From positions 12,943 through 26,664 of the forward strand of contig DBVV01000001.1 of assembly GCA_002308795.1 (NCBI GenBank): 13,722 nt of DNA, written 5' to 3'. The position numbers were made by a program, and so were the translations under genes. This DNA is from Mageeibacillus sp. UBA1255 (GTDB taxonomy: Bacteria; Bacillota; Clostridia; UBA1212; UBA1255). Positions within the stretch are counted from its first letter, which is position 1, and every line of letters begins with the position of its first letter. Below the pieces are notes generated by a model. The model saw only the letters and a program-made list of their open reading frames with translations. It ran no database searches and had not been told where the DNA came from. Shown one piece after another: positions 1 to 7,909 of this stretch.

Positions 1-863
1 TGCACCCTTATCTGATGCGTACGCCCGGTATCCAGTACCAGTCCCAGCAGCGAAAGGCGCTCTTTCGGATCATTCGTGCTCTCCGCCAGGACCCGGTAAT
101 TCGTCACCGCTCTCCTGCCGGACGGGACCACAGCCATCTTTTTTCTGTCTCTCGGGCTGCGTCCGATCGGAGCGTCTATCTTTCCTTCTTCGGGTCTTAC
201 GATCCCTTCCGCCACCGCCATATAGATACGGTGCATGCTCCTGTCTTTAAGTTCCTGAGACAGTGCCACGTGAGTTTTATCATTTTTCGCGACCACGAGA
301 AGACCGGTGGTATCCTTATCGATCCTGTGAACGATCCCGGGCCTTAACACTCCGCCTATGCCGGAAAGGTCGCGGCAATGATATAAAAGCGCGTTCACAA
401 GCGTTCCGGTCATATTACCGGCAGCGGGATGAACGACCATGCCGCGAGGCTTATTGACAACGATCAGGTCGCTGTCTTCATATACCACGTCGATCGGTAT
501 ATCCTCCGGGCTCGCGTTCCACTCTTCCGGGCCGGTGACGTTAAGCGTTACGATGCTTCCTGGCCTGACCGCAGATCCGGGTTTTAACCGTTTTCCGTCA
601 ACGAACGCCTCACCGTCTTCTATCAGTTTCTGTGCCCTGCTCCGGCTCGCGACATCTTCCGGGAAAAGCTCGAAGAGCAGCGTATCGAACCGTCCCGACC
701 CGGATCCGGCGGGAACTTCTGCGCTCAGCGTTTTTACGTATCCGGCAGAAACGTCGTCGTCAGCATCGGGAAATTCGCCGATATCTCCGAAATCGCTGTC
801 GTAATTGACCTCGTCCGCCCTGCTCTGTATAGCGTTTTCGATCCCGGAGCGGCGGTCAATCAT
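1..863 (-). CDS. rluD: RluA/RluD-family 23S rRNA pseudouridine synthase (C-terminus cut by window edge)
   Basis: Isomerises uridines to pseudouridine in RNA; RluD relatives act on large-subunit rRNA in the cytoplasm. 287 residues are visible and the gene runs off the left edge. An S4 RNA-binding domain occupies about residues 57-108. The catalytic domain starts near residue 126 and holds the hallmark HRIDKDTTG at 179-187, with D182 as the expected catalytic aspartate. The late family motif TGRTHQIRV ends the visible part. The first 50 or so residues are an acidic, low-order extension ahead of the S4 domain. The ATG at 863 overlaps the end of lspA by 8 nt and has a GGAGG site inside lspA 9 nt upstream, so translation is probably coupled. 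Pairing with lspA matches Bacillus lspA-ylyB. The family is certain; the exact target uridine is not, and ylyB-type naming is equally possible. Confidence 0.93.
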   Translation of the reverse strand, partial: MIDRRSGIENAIQSRADEVNYDSDFGDIGEFPDADDDVSAGYVKTLSAEVPAGSGSGRFDTLLFELFPEDVASRSRAQKLIEDGEAFVDGKRLKPGSAVRPGSIVTLNVTGPEEWNASPEDIPIDVVYEDSDLIVVNKPRGMVVHPAAGNMTGTLVNALLYHCRDLSGIGGVLRPGIVHRIDKDTTGLLVVAKNDKTHVALSQELKDRSMHRIYMAVAEGIVRPEEGKIDAPIGRSPRDRKKMAVVPSGRRAVTNYRVLAESTNDPKERLSLLGLVLDTGRTHQIRV

Positions 864-1590
864 CTCCGTCATCCTCCGCGGAAGTATCGCTGTCTTTTTC
901 GCCTTCGGCTTCTTCACTGCCGGCTTCATCGGGAGGCGCGGTCTCCTCAAGAGAGACGTTGTCTACGCTCTTTTGAGCAGATTTATCTTTATCTTTAGCC
1001 TTGCCCCTGTCCTTCTCAAAAAATCTGCCCAGCAGACTGTTTTTCCTAAAAAGCGTATCTTCCTTCGTTTTACCGGACGCGATCACGGCGATGATCATAA
1101 GTATGCATCCGATCGTGATGCACGAATCTGCGACGTTAAAGTTCGGAAATTCATATTTGAATATCCAGACTTTGATAAAGTCGATAACGAACCCGCGGGA
1201 TATACGGTCGATAAGATTTCCTATTGCCCCTCCGATGACCAGCAGCAGCGACGCTTTAAAGAGCTTTTTCCTGCCTTCGAAATACAGGAAGCACAGTAAA
1301 GAGCACGCTATCAGGGTAACGGCGCTCAGAAGCCCCGTATGAGTGTTTAAAATGCCCCACGCGGCTCCCGTATTATGTACGTGGGATATTTCAAGCAATC
1401 CGGGTATAAGTACGATAGAAGAGCCGTAGAAGACGTTTTTGTAGATCACGTTTTTCGTGATCTGATCGACGGCGATTATAATACCGCACACGGCTATAAA
1501 AACGGCCGCGTTCACAAGATACAGCCACGGTCCCGTTAATTTTATGCGTGTCTTTTTTTCTGCGGCTTTTACGCTGTTTTCTTCACTCAT
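856..1590 (-). CDS. lspA: Lipoprotein signal peptidase (signal peptidase II) with charged C-terminal tail
   Basis: Membrane aspartyl protease that removes signal peptides from diacylglyceryl-modified prolipoproteins. Four hydrophobic segments lie at about residues 23-42, 84-104, 110-122 and 154-172. The conserved family motifs are present: VDQITKN (41-47), HNTGAAWG (72-79), GNLIDRI with catalytic D128, and FNVADS with catalytic D155. A GGAG site lies about 10 nt before the ATG. The protein is 244 residues against roughly 160 for typical family members; the excess is a cytoplasm-facing tail (about 185-244) that begins basic (KDRGKAKDKDK) and ends strongly acidic (SAEDDGDD). The gene follows a substrate-binding lipoprotein gene by 90 nt and overlaps the next gene, an rluD homologue. 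Two lipoproteins in the same run are likely substrates. Confidence 0.96.
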   Translation of the reverse strand: MSEENSVKAAEKKTRIKLTGPWLYLVNAAVFIAVCGIIIAVDQITKNVIYKNVFYGSSIVLIPGLLEISHVHNTGAAWGILNTHTGLLSAVTLIACSLLCFLYFEGRKKLFKASLLLVIGGAIGNLIDRISRGFVIDFIKVWIFKYEFPNFNVADSCITIGCILMIIAVIASGKTKEDTLFRKNSLLGRFFEKDRGKAKDKDKSAQKSVDNVSLEETAPPDEAGSEEAEGEKDSDTSAEDDGDD

Positions 1591-1680
1591 TTTATTCTAT
1601 CTCCGCGTCATTCGTCTTTACTTTTACCGGCAGTCCGGCAGGAAGCCGTAATGCCGTCTGAAACTCATTAAGAGCAGCCT
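1591..1680 (-). other. 90-nt spacer between the binding lipoprotein gene and lspA
   Basis: This is the widest gap inside the minus-strand gene run. It contains the lspA ribosome binding site (GGAG about 10 nt from the start) and a direct repeat of GCCGG. I see no convincing -35/-10 pair and no GC-rich hairpin followed by a T run, so the spacer probably does not end or start transcription. A 14-codon ATG-TAA frame inside it has no ribosome binding site and was not called. Confidence 0.5.
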
Positions 1681-3402
1681 TTATACGAGATACCAGTTTA
1701 CGATATCCGGGAAGAGGTTCCAGCTCTCCACACCGGCGGAATCGCTCCAGTTAAGCCTTTCCGAGAAAAGGAGGCAGCTGCTTCGCACGTACAGTCCGAT
1801 AAAAGGTATCTCTTCTTTCAGCCTCGCATAGACCGTTTCGAGTCCGGCAGAAAGTTCCTCGGCGAACGCGACGCACGATTCCGTACCGCTGCCGCTCCAG
1901 TGCCATCTGCCTGTCAGGCCGGAGAGTTTTCCGGCGATCCACGAGGTATCGTAACCATTATAATGGAAAATGCTGTCATTTGCAAACGCATCGGCCATAT
2001 CGGGGGCAAAGGACATTGACAGCCGCATAAACGTGTAATCGTATTCGCCCGAAAGGAAAAGCGAAGTGAATTCCGTACCGGCGGCAACTTTTACAGTTGT
2101 CTTCACGCCGATCGATTTCAGTTTGCTGACTACGCTGTCGCATGCATGGATAAGTTCTACGTCATCGCTGTTGACGATAAAGTTGATCGTCAGCGGTTCC
2201 TTTTGATCGGTGTCGTCTGCCTTGAACCAGTTTTTATTTCCGCCCTCGTGCTTATACCCTTCCGCTTCGATCAGCTTCTCGGCCGCTGCGACGGACGGAG
2301 TGTGGAACTCCGCGTTTTTCCTGAAAACACAGTTATCGAACCCGGGCAGATCGTATTCCTTGCCCCAGCCCGAAACGGTTCTCTCTATAACTCTTTCGCG
2401 GTCAACGATTTCGGAAAGCGCTTTTCTCATATTCAGGCTGAGCGATTCGATACGTTTCGTAGGCAGCTGCTCGATTTTCAGTTTTTCGTTCACCTCATAC
2501 GTTATTTTAGCGCCTGTGTACATGTACGGTACGATGCAGATAAGCGAATTGTCATCGAACCGCCTTACGTCGTAGCCCAGCTGCGACCCGTATTTGATCG
2601 CCGCATCATCGTTAAGGATCACTATATCGCACCCTGAGACAGCCGCTTTCGATGCGTCGGAGAAGAATTTCAGCTCGAACGCGTCAATATTAGTCCTTCC
2701 CCCGTGGTACTGTCCGAACCGTTCGAACTGTATCGATCCTGCTCCCGAAAAACCGGCGCCGGCAACGCTGAAGGGTCCTGTCCCGGCAGGAAAAGGATCG
2801 TTCGCCTTTCCGTTTTTAAGGATCGGGAAGAACAGTTTCCACGGCAGAAGACCGTCCGGGCCTTTTAGTTTAATATTAACGTTAAGACCGTCCGCCTCTA
2901 TTTTATCTATATTTTTTACGCAATCCGAATATGCTCCGTTACCGGACTTTATTGCCTCCACCGTGCCCGTAACGTCATCTGCGGTAAGCGGCGTCCCGTC
3001 GTGAAAAACGACACCTTCCCTGAGCTTTATGGTCCAGTTCACACCATCGTCCGAGCGCCAGTCGTCTGCGAGAACAGGCTCCGGGATCATTGACGCCCCG
3101 AGACCGATCAGCGGTTCGTAGAAGAACCTGCATATATTCAGAATATCTTCATTAAAAGTGAACAGCGGATTAATCGAATCACTATTTCCGAGTATTGCCG
3201 CGGACAATACTCCTCCGGTCGGCAGCGCTTCGGGGGTCGGTCCTGCGGTGGCGTCGGGTATTTCGGGGACAACGGAGCTTCTCGGCCTTATGTATTCGCT
3301 CTGGCAGCCGCACAGGATAAACGCGCAGATCAGGGCCGCTATTACGGCTAAAGCTGTGCCGAGCGTTTTCTTTTGTTTTGCAGATCTGGTTGTTTTCATC
3401 AT
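1681..3402 (-). CDS. Oligopeptide/dipeptide-type ABC transporter substrate-binding lipoprotein (SBP_bac_5)
   Basis: Predicted extracellular, membrane-anchored solute receptor of family SBP_bac_5 (DppA/OppA/NikA type), 573 residues. The N-terminus is basic (MMKTTRSAKQKK), then comes a hydrophobic stretch (14-30) and a lipobox ending LCGC, which makes C33 the lipidated residue; cysteine at lipobox position -2 is uncommon. A short Pro/Thr linker (about 47-63) follows. The family signature is clear near residues 127-145 (LREGVVFHDGTPLTADDV), and GTGPF lies near 207-211. I chose the ATG at 3402 because it makes an ATGA overlap with the upstream pgeF stop and leads straight into the signal peptide; a longer frame starting at 3492 would put 30 non-signal residues inside pgeF. 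The ATG at 3399 is also possible. No permease or ATPase gene is present, so the transporter partner and ligand are unknown. Confidence 0.9.
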   Translation of the reverse strand: MMKTTRSAKQKKTLGTALAVIAALICAFILCGCQSEYIRPRSSVVPEIPDATAGPTPEALPTGGVLSAAILGNSDSINPLFTFNEDILNICRFFYEPLIGLGASMIPEPVLADDWRSDDGVNWTIKLREGVVFHDGTPLTADDVTGTVEAIKSGNGAYSDCVKNIDKIEADGLNVNIKLKGPDGLLPWKLFFPILKNGKANDPFPAGTGPFSVAGAGFSGAGSIQFERFGQYHGGRTNIDAFELKFFSDASKAAVSGCDIVILNDDAAIKYGSQLGYDVRRFDDNSLICIVPYMYTGAKITYEVNEKLKIEQLPTKRIESLSLNMRKALSEIVDRERVIERTVSGWGKEYDLPGFDNCVFRKNAEFHTPSVAAAEKLIEAEGYKHEGGNKNWFKADDTDQKEPLTINFIVNSDDVELIHACDSVVSKLKSIGVKTTVKVAAGTEFTSLFLSGEYDYTFMRLSMSFAPDMADAFANDSIFHYNGYDTSWIAGKLSGLTGRWHWSGSGTESCVAFAEELSAGLETVYARLKEEIPFIGLYVRSSCLLFSERLNWSDSAGVESWNLFPDIVNWYLV

Positions 3403-4247
3403 TTTCTTATTGCTATGAATGCTGCCATCGCGCCGGAGCGTGTCCCGTCGCGTCTGTGTGAGAAAAATCTGGACGGATCCGAGAAGGTACAAAGATCATC
3501 GTCGAAGATATTGTCCGCTAAGAGGCCGCATCGGATCAGAGTCAGTTTAACGAATCCGCGCATATCGATATGCCATTTGGGATCGGCCTCGATCGCGCCG
3601 CCGGTAGAAAGATTGTCCGCAGTACCGTCTTTTTTGATCAGACCGAATAGCGTCTCCTGTCCGAGATCGGAGAAAGCGTCAATAAACTGTTCGTATACGT
3701 CTTTCCTCACCTCAAAGTGTTTAAGGCTTATCGCAGGTCCGATCACTGCCTTTACGTTTTCAGGGCGGCTGCCGAATTCTTCCTCCATACGTTTTACCGT
3801 TTCCGCCGCGATCTTTAAGCAGGTTCCTTTCCATCCTGAATGGACCGCTCCGATCGCTCCGTTCTCAGGGTCGTACAAAAGCACCGGGGTGCAGTCGGCA
3901 TGCGTCGTGGAGAGTGTTATACCAGGCACGTTCGTGATCATTCCGTCATAGCCGTGCACGGAAAGCTCCCCCGGAAGTTCGCGCGTTACGCCCATACCGC
4001 GGTGTTCCTCTCCGATCCTTATTACGTCGGATCCGTGGACCTGCGACATCCGCGTGACCGATCCGGGCTCGACTGACAGCTGCGAAGCGGCTATCCTGTA
4101 GTTTTCAAGGACGTTTAAACGGTTCGCGCCAGGTTCCCGCGAAAAGCTTAAATTGAGCGAGTTTTCAGGCATCGGCGACACGCCTCCGCTTCGCTCCGAG
4201 AAGCCGGCTATAATATTCTCATTTTCAAAAAAACCGTATTTTATCAT
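3399..4247 (-). CDS. pgeF: Laccase-domain purine nucleoside phosphorylase (PgeF/YlmD/YfiH family)
   Basis: Belongs to the Cu-oxidase_4/DUF152 family, once called polyphenol oxidase or laccase. Characterised members are zinc enzymes that phosphorolyse adenosine and inosine and can deaminate adenosine; a peptidoglycan-editing role has been described in E. coli. The 282 residues match the family length. Metal-site motifs are intact: QVHG (H71), THADC (C119) and HSGWKGT (H136). Further family blocks are IGPAIS at 169-174 and FFSHRRDG at 261-268. The start at 4247 lies 14 nt after the nfo stop with no strong ribosome binding site, suggesting coupling to nfo translation. The stop overlaps the next start (ATGA). 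The cytoplasmic product fits purine salvage. In E. coli the homologue is next to rluD and in Bacillus ylmD lies near lspA, so this neighbourhood is conserved. Confidence 0.92.
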   Translation of the reverse strand: MIKYGFFENENIIAGFSERSGGVSPMPENSLNLSFSREPGANRLNVLENYRIAASQLSVEPGSVTRMSQVHGSDVIRIGEEHRGMGVTRELPGELSVHGYDGMITNVPGITLSTTHADCTPVLLYDPENGAIGAVHSGWKGTCLKIAAETVKRMEEEFGSRPENVKAVIGPAISLKHFEVRKDVYEQFIDAFSDLGQETLFGLIKKDGTADNLSTGGAIEADPKWHIDMRGFVKLTLIRCGLLADNIFDDDLCTFSDPSRFFSHRRDGTRSGAMAAFIAIRK

Positions 4248-4261
4248 ACAGGCGTACCGTG

Positions 4262-5092
4262 TCAGTGTGTAAGCGAGCGCAGCAGCTTTATTTCTCTGCC
4301 ATACTCGTCAAGTTCGTTTGGTGTTTCGAGATAGAAAGGCAGTTCTCTCAGGGCAGGGTGATTCACGATCCTTTCGAACGCGTCGATGCCTATAAAACCG
4401 TTTCCGATCTTCTCGTGGCGGTCTTTATGGCTCGAAAACGGGTTCTTCGTATCATTGATGTGGATCGCTTTCAGCCTTTCGAGGCCTATGATGCGGTCAA
4501 ATTCTTCGATGACGCCGTCAAGGTCATTTACGATATCGTATCCGCCGTCAAAGACGTGGCACGTATCCAAGCATACTCCCAGCTTTTCCGACAGTTCGGT
4601 TTCGTCAATGATCCTTCTTATTTCTTCGAACCGGCTCCCGACCTCGCTGCCTTTACCTGACATTGTCTCCAGCAGAACCGTCGTCGTCTGTTCGGGCTTT
4701 AATATAGTATTGAGCGTTTCGGCGATCAGCTCGATGCCCTTGTCGATGCCCTGGCCGACGTGGCTTCCCGGATGGAAATTATACATGTTCCCCGGCGTCG
4801 CCTCCATGCGGGCGAGATCGTCTGCCATCGTGTTCAGCGTAAATTCACGGACTTCCGGGCGTTCGGCGCACGGATTCAGCGTGTACGGCGCGTGGGCAAG
4901 TATTTTCACGAATCCGTTCTTTTCCATAAACGCCAGTGCTTCCGAAACGTCTTCCGGATCGATCGCTTTCGCTCCTCCTCCGCGCGGATTGCGTGTAAAG
5001 AACTGAAAAGTATCCGCTTCGATCGAAGCGGCCTCTAAACACATATTCATATATCCTTTTGAATTTGATAAATGGCATCCGATGTGAAGCAT
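4262..5092 (-). CDS. nfo: Endonuclease IV, AP endonuclease family 2
   Basis: Cleaves DNA 5' of abasic sites in base-excision repair, using a three-metal (zinc) centre in a TIM barrel; cytoplasmic. All nine ligands known from E. coli Nfo have counterparts: H67, H107, E142, D176, H179, H211, D224, H226 and E256. The family signatures NFHPGSHVGQG (105-115), LDTCHVFDGGYD (175-186) and SSHKDRHEKIGNG (220-232) are intact. The 276 residues are normal for the family. The start at 5092 has a good GGGAGG site 8 nt upstream (5101-5106). The gene lies 35 nt after the GH28-like gene and 14 nt before pgeF. Function is as certain as sequence alone allows. Confidence 0.97.
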   Translation of the reverse strand: MLHIGCHLSNSKGYMNMCLEAASIEADTFQFFTRNPRGGGAKAIDPEDVSEALAFMEKNGFVKILAHAPYTLNPCAERPEVREFTLNTMADDLARMEATPGNMYNFHPGSHVGQGIDKGIELIAETLNTILKPEQTTTVLLETMSGKGSEVGSRFEEIRRIIDETELSEKLGVCLDTCHVFDGGYDIVNDLDGVIEEFDRIIGLERLKAIHINDTKNPFSSHKDRHEKIGNGFIGIDAFERIVNHPALRELPFYLETPNELDEYGREIKLLRSLTH

Positions 5093-5127
5093 AAGCAGAT
5101 CCTCCCGGCGTTAAAAGCGTAAAAGCG

Positions 5128-7887
5128 TTACGTTCTCGTATTATCGTCAAGTTCGGCGCGGTAAACGGTCCCTTCGTAAATACCCAGAGCAAGGGTATTG
5201 TCGTCAGGGATCTCGAAATCAAGGCATATCTGTGTCGGTACGGCAAAGTCGAATTCGGCGTCGGCAATCGTTTCAAACGTGAGTGCGTCTTCGGCGAATA
5301 CCCGTCCTTTTCCGCTTACGGTGACTTTAAGCACGTGTTTTCCTTTTTCGACGTACAGTCCCTGGTATAGTTTTCCTGCTCCGACGTGCGCCCTTCCCTT
5401 AGTAAACCACACGTCGCCATCCTCGGTCCAGAACGCCCTGCCCGCAGAAAAGTCGGAATTCTGGAAAAACGACGCGGAACGGATCGGGGTGTCCGACAGG
5501 AAGTTTACAGGCCTGATGCACAGAAGATCAGTCGGAGAGAGATATTCATTGTTGAATATCTTAACGTTCTTTACGGGAGACCAGTCGTCAGTCTCGGTAT
5601 TGTCGAACGGCATCTTGCCGTTATAAGGATTGTCCGGCCACGTTCCGACGGCATAGCCGCCCGCCAGGACGCAGTCGTACACGTTTATGTCATGTATCTC
5701 GGTACGTTCAGGTTCCGGATCGTCGCTGCCCCAGGTGATGAAGCAGATCGCTTTTCCGCCGCCCGAATTAAGATAGCAGTGAGCCACCTCGATATGGTGA
5801 GGACCGTTGATCATGCCCGGTGTCGCCCACCACCATTTGATGCCTCTGGGATCGTTGTACGAACTCGTGAGCACTATCGCGTCGTCGTTAGATTCAAAGA
5901 AGCAGCGCTCGACTTTAACGTGGTTTGCGCCCCTCGAAAAACTGAAACCGTCACCCGAAACGCATTTTACCTCGTGGAGTTTTAAATTAGCGATGTACCC
6001 CCTGCGGCTCGCGCTGAAATCGGTGTGATAATTATTCGAGCGAACGATCTCGATATCGCGAACCTCGTAATTGTCAACGCCTATGAACGCCACACTTATA
6101 CAGTGTATGCGGTCCTGGCAGTTGTTCGGATACCACCCGATGCGCTTCTCTTCGCTGCCCGTATCCATACTTCTGATCTTCCCGCGGCCTGTCAGTTTAA
6201 CGTTTTTCTGAAGCCTTGCGAATATCAGCGGGTACGTGGCAACGTGAAGCGCGTGGGTCCAGTTAATGTCACGCATCGGTACGTCATGCCCGTAAAACGG
6301 TTTATATTTGTAATCCGAATCAGTCTGGGACTGCCACAGCACCGTGCCTTCTTCGAGGTGGAGGTCAACGTTCGATCTGAGCATCAGGTTCGTGATTATA
6401 TACCGTCCGGTATTATACATGGGGACAACGACTCTTCCTCCGCCCATGGCGTGTATATGGTCGATCGCCGCCTGGATCGCGTCGGTATCATCCGTAAATG
6501 CGTCGGCAACAGCTCCGAAGTCGACTGCCGATACTTCTCTGTCCGGCAGTGTGAACTCGTACGGGTTCGACGCGAAATCTTCATAATTTTCTATATAAAA
6601 CCGCGGCGCCACCTGGATGCGCTCCCCGCCTTCAGTCTCCAGAAAAGCGATGAACTGCGACGGCAGCCTCGTCACTTTACCGCGCTTCATCGGGAACGTC
6701 ACCGTGACGTTTCCGCCGCCTGTATACGTTTCAGCCAGAAGCTTCGTGCGCCGCTCGGTAACGTCCTCGACAATATACATAAACGTCTCGTAGACGCTCA
6801 GTTTTCCGGGCCTGCACGTACAGATAACAGCAGTGACCGTGTCATTGTCAGCTCGGCAGGATACGACTTTACCGGCGAACTGTTTTATAGGTTCTTCCTC
6901 CTCGGGCGTCACTCTGCGGACGGTCGCGCAGCCCTTTCCGTTAAGGAATTCCAGCCTGAATCCGGCGAGCCTTCCTTTCGCCCCCGGAACGTCGGAAAGA
7001 TTGAAGAAATACGCTTTTGCATCCGAATCGGGTGTGATCTCAAATTCCTTAGACCGCTCAAGGCTGTATTCAGTATCATCCGACGTGATGAACCACAATC
7101 TTACTCTGTCGCAGTCCGAGCGGTTTTCAAGTATGAAGAAGAGTGTGTTTCTGAGTTCGAGAGGCGCGTTGTATTTTGTATTGTGCGCATCAGGGAAACA
7201 TGGCGAAGTGATCGAAGGAAATGCCGCCTGCCCTTTTGATACGCTTGTCCCTGCAGGACCGGTTTGCGTCGCGTTAAAATCAAATCTTAGGCCCCCGCTG
7301 AAGCTGGCAGTTCCGCCGCATGCGGTAAAACTTTTCCACGCGCCCGGTATTTCAAAAGCAAAGTCGCAGATCTCCCCCAGAGACACGCTTCCGATCTGGT
7401 ACTTACCGGTCCACGGCTCTTCTCCTTCGTTTTTTACGCCTATCTCGATCGACCTTACCGTAGAGAGTCCTTCGAAATCACCTATTGAAAACGCCGTGGT
7501 GTTCCAGCACTCGGCAAGGATCGGAGCTTCACCCTCAAAAATGCCGTTGTCCGAGTAGAGCCTCAGAACGAGCCAGTACTGGTCTCCGGGAGCGAATCTT
7601 GTAACGTCTGAGGCAATGCTCATGCACGAATAACCGGTCAGATCCTGCGGGACGTCGTATTCCTTGCATACGGAGCGCAATTCTCCTGCAGGCAGCTGCA
7701 TACACGTTCCCTGAACGCACCCCGAACCCTCGTAGTAGCCCTTAAAAGGTGTGTTGTCAAATTTAGTTACATATTCGGTCTTAGCGGTCCCGCGGCACGG
7801 TCTGAAACCCTCGTCGCTTCCGGCAAATATATGCAGTTTTTTCTCGTTTGAAAGCGGATAACGTTTTGTAACGGCATTTTTTAACAT
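5128..7887 (-). CDS. Large GH28-like/pectate-lyase-superfamily beta-helix protein, no signal peptide
   Basis: 919 residues. The first ~450 hold at least two beta-rich regions that I do not recognise, possibly carbohydrate-binding or beta-sandwich domains. A right-handed beta-helix begins near 452 with the Pectate_lyase_3/GH28 entry motif VSAVDFGAVADAFTDDTDAI and a Gly-rich GGGRVVVP (482-489), and runs to about 795. GH28-like positions include SGDGFSF (D646) and ESNDDAIVL (D668, D669). The canonical GHG and RIK motifs are not evident: GGGKAICF (709-716) sits roughly where GHG would be expected. A beta-rich C-terminal domain follows (about 803-919). There is no signal peptide or lipobox, so the protein is probably cytoplasmic. 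AAGGAG lies 5 nt before the ATG. It sits 22 nt after a sugar isomerase-like gene, so a role on imported oligosaccharides is plausible. Substrate unknown; hydrolase, lyase or epimerase activity are all possible. Confidence 0.82.
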   Translation of the reverse strand: MLKNAVTKRYPLSNEKKLHIFAGSDEGFRPCRGTAKTEYVTKFDNTPFKGYYEGSGCVQGTCMQLPAGELRSVCKEYDVPQDLTGYSCMSIASDVTRFAPGDQYWLVLRLYSDNGIFEGEAPILAECWNTTAFSIGDFEGLSTVRSIEIGVKNEGEEPWTGKYQIGSVSLGEICDFAFEIPGAWKSFTACGGTASFSGGLRFDFNATQTGPAGTSVSKGQAAFPSITSPCFPDAHNTKYNAPLELRNTLFFILENRSDCDRVRLWFITSDDTEYSLERSKEFEITPDSDAKAYFFNLSDVPGAKGRLAGFRLEFLNGKGCATVRRVTPEEEEPIKQFAGKVVSCRADNDTVTAVICTCRPGKLSVYETFMYIVEDVTERRTKLLAETYTGGGNVTVTFPMKRGKVTRLPSQFIAFLETEGGERIQVAPRFYIENYEDFASNPYEFTLPDREVSAVDFGAVADAFTDDTDAIQAAIDHIHAMGGGRVVVPMYNTGRYIITNLMLRSNVDLHLEEGTVLWQSQTDSDYKYKPFYGHDVPMRDINWTHALHVATYPLIFARLQKNVKLTGRGKIRSMDTGSEEKRIGWYPNNCQDRIHCISVAFIGVDNYEVRDIEIVRSNNYHTDFSASRRGYIANLKLHEVKCVSGDGFSFSRGANHVKVERCFFESNDDAIVLTSSYNDPRGIKWWWATPGMINGPHHIEVAHCYLNSGGGKAICFITWGSDDPEPERTEIHDINVYDCVLAGGYAVGTWPDNPYNGKMPFDNTETDDWSPVKNVKIFNNEYLSPTDLLCIRPVNFLSDTPIRSASFFQNSDFSAGRAFWTEDGDVWFTKGRAHVGAGKLYQGLYVEKGKHVLKVTVSGKGRVFAEDALTFETIADAEFDFAVPTQICLDFEIPDDNTLALGIYEGTVYRAELDDNTRT

Positions 7888-7892
7888 ATTAA

Positions 7893-7898
7893 CTCCTT
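7893..7898 (-). promoter_or_regulatory. Ribosome binding site of the GH28-like gene
   Basis: AAGGAG stands 5 nt before the ATG at 7887. It fixes the start of the long GH28-like reading frame and shows that its unusual N-terminal half is translated rather than an artefact of an over-extended frame. Confidence 0.75.
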
Positions 7899-7909
7899 TT
7901 TATTCAGGA

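Noticed and set aside
3403..3492. Longer N-terminus for the substrate-binding protein
   Set aside because: It would add 30 polar residues before the lipoprotein signal peptide and lie wholly inside pgeF. The ATG at 3402 gives a normal signal peptide and an ATGA junction.
5104..5127. Short direct repeat CGCTTTTACGCTTTTAACGC before nfo
   Set aside because: The repeat does not form a hairpin and overlaps the start of the nfo ribosome binding region. It is too short to treat as a terminator or operator.
6025..7239. A 404-residue plus-strand open frame
   Set aside because: It is entirely antisense to the well-supported GH28-like gene, rich in Arg/Val with no domain or signal, and has no plausible ribosome binding site.
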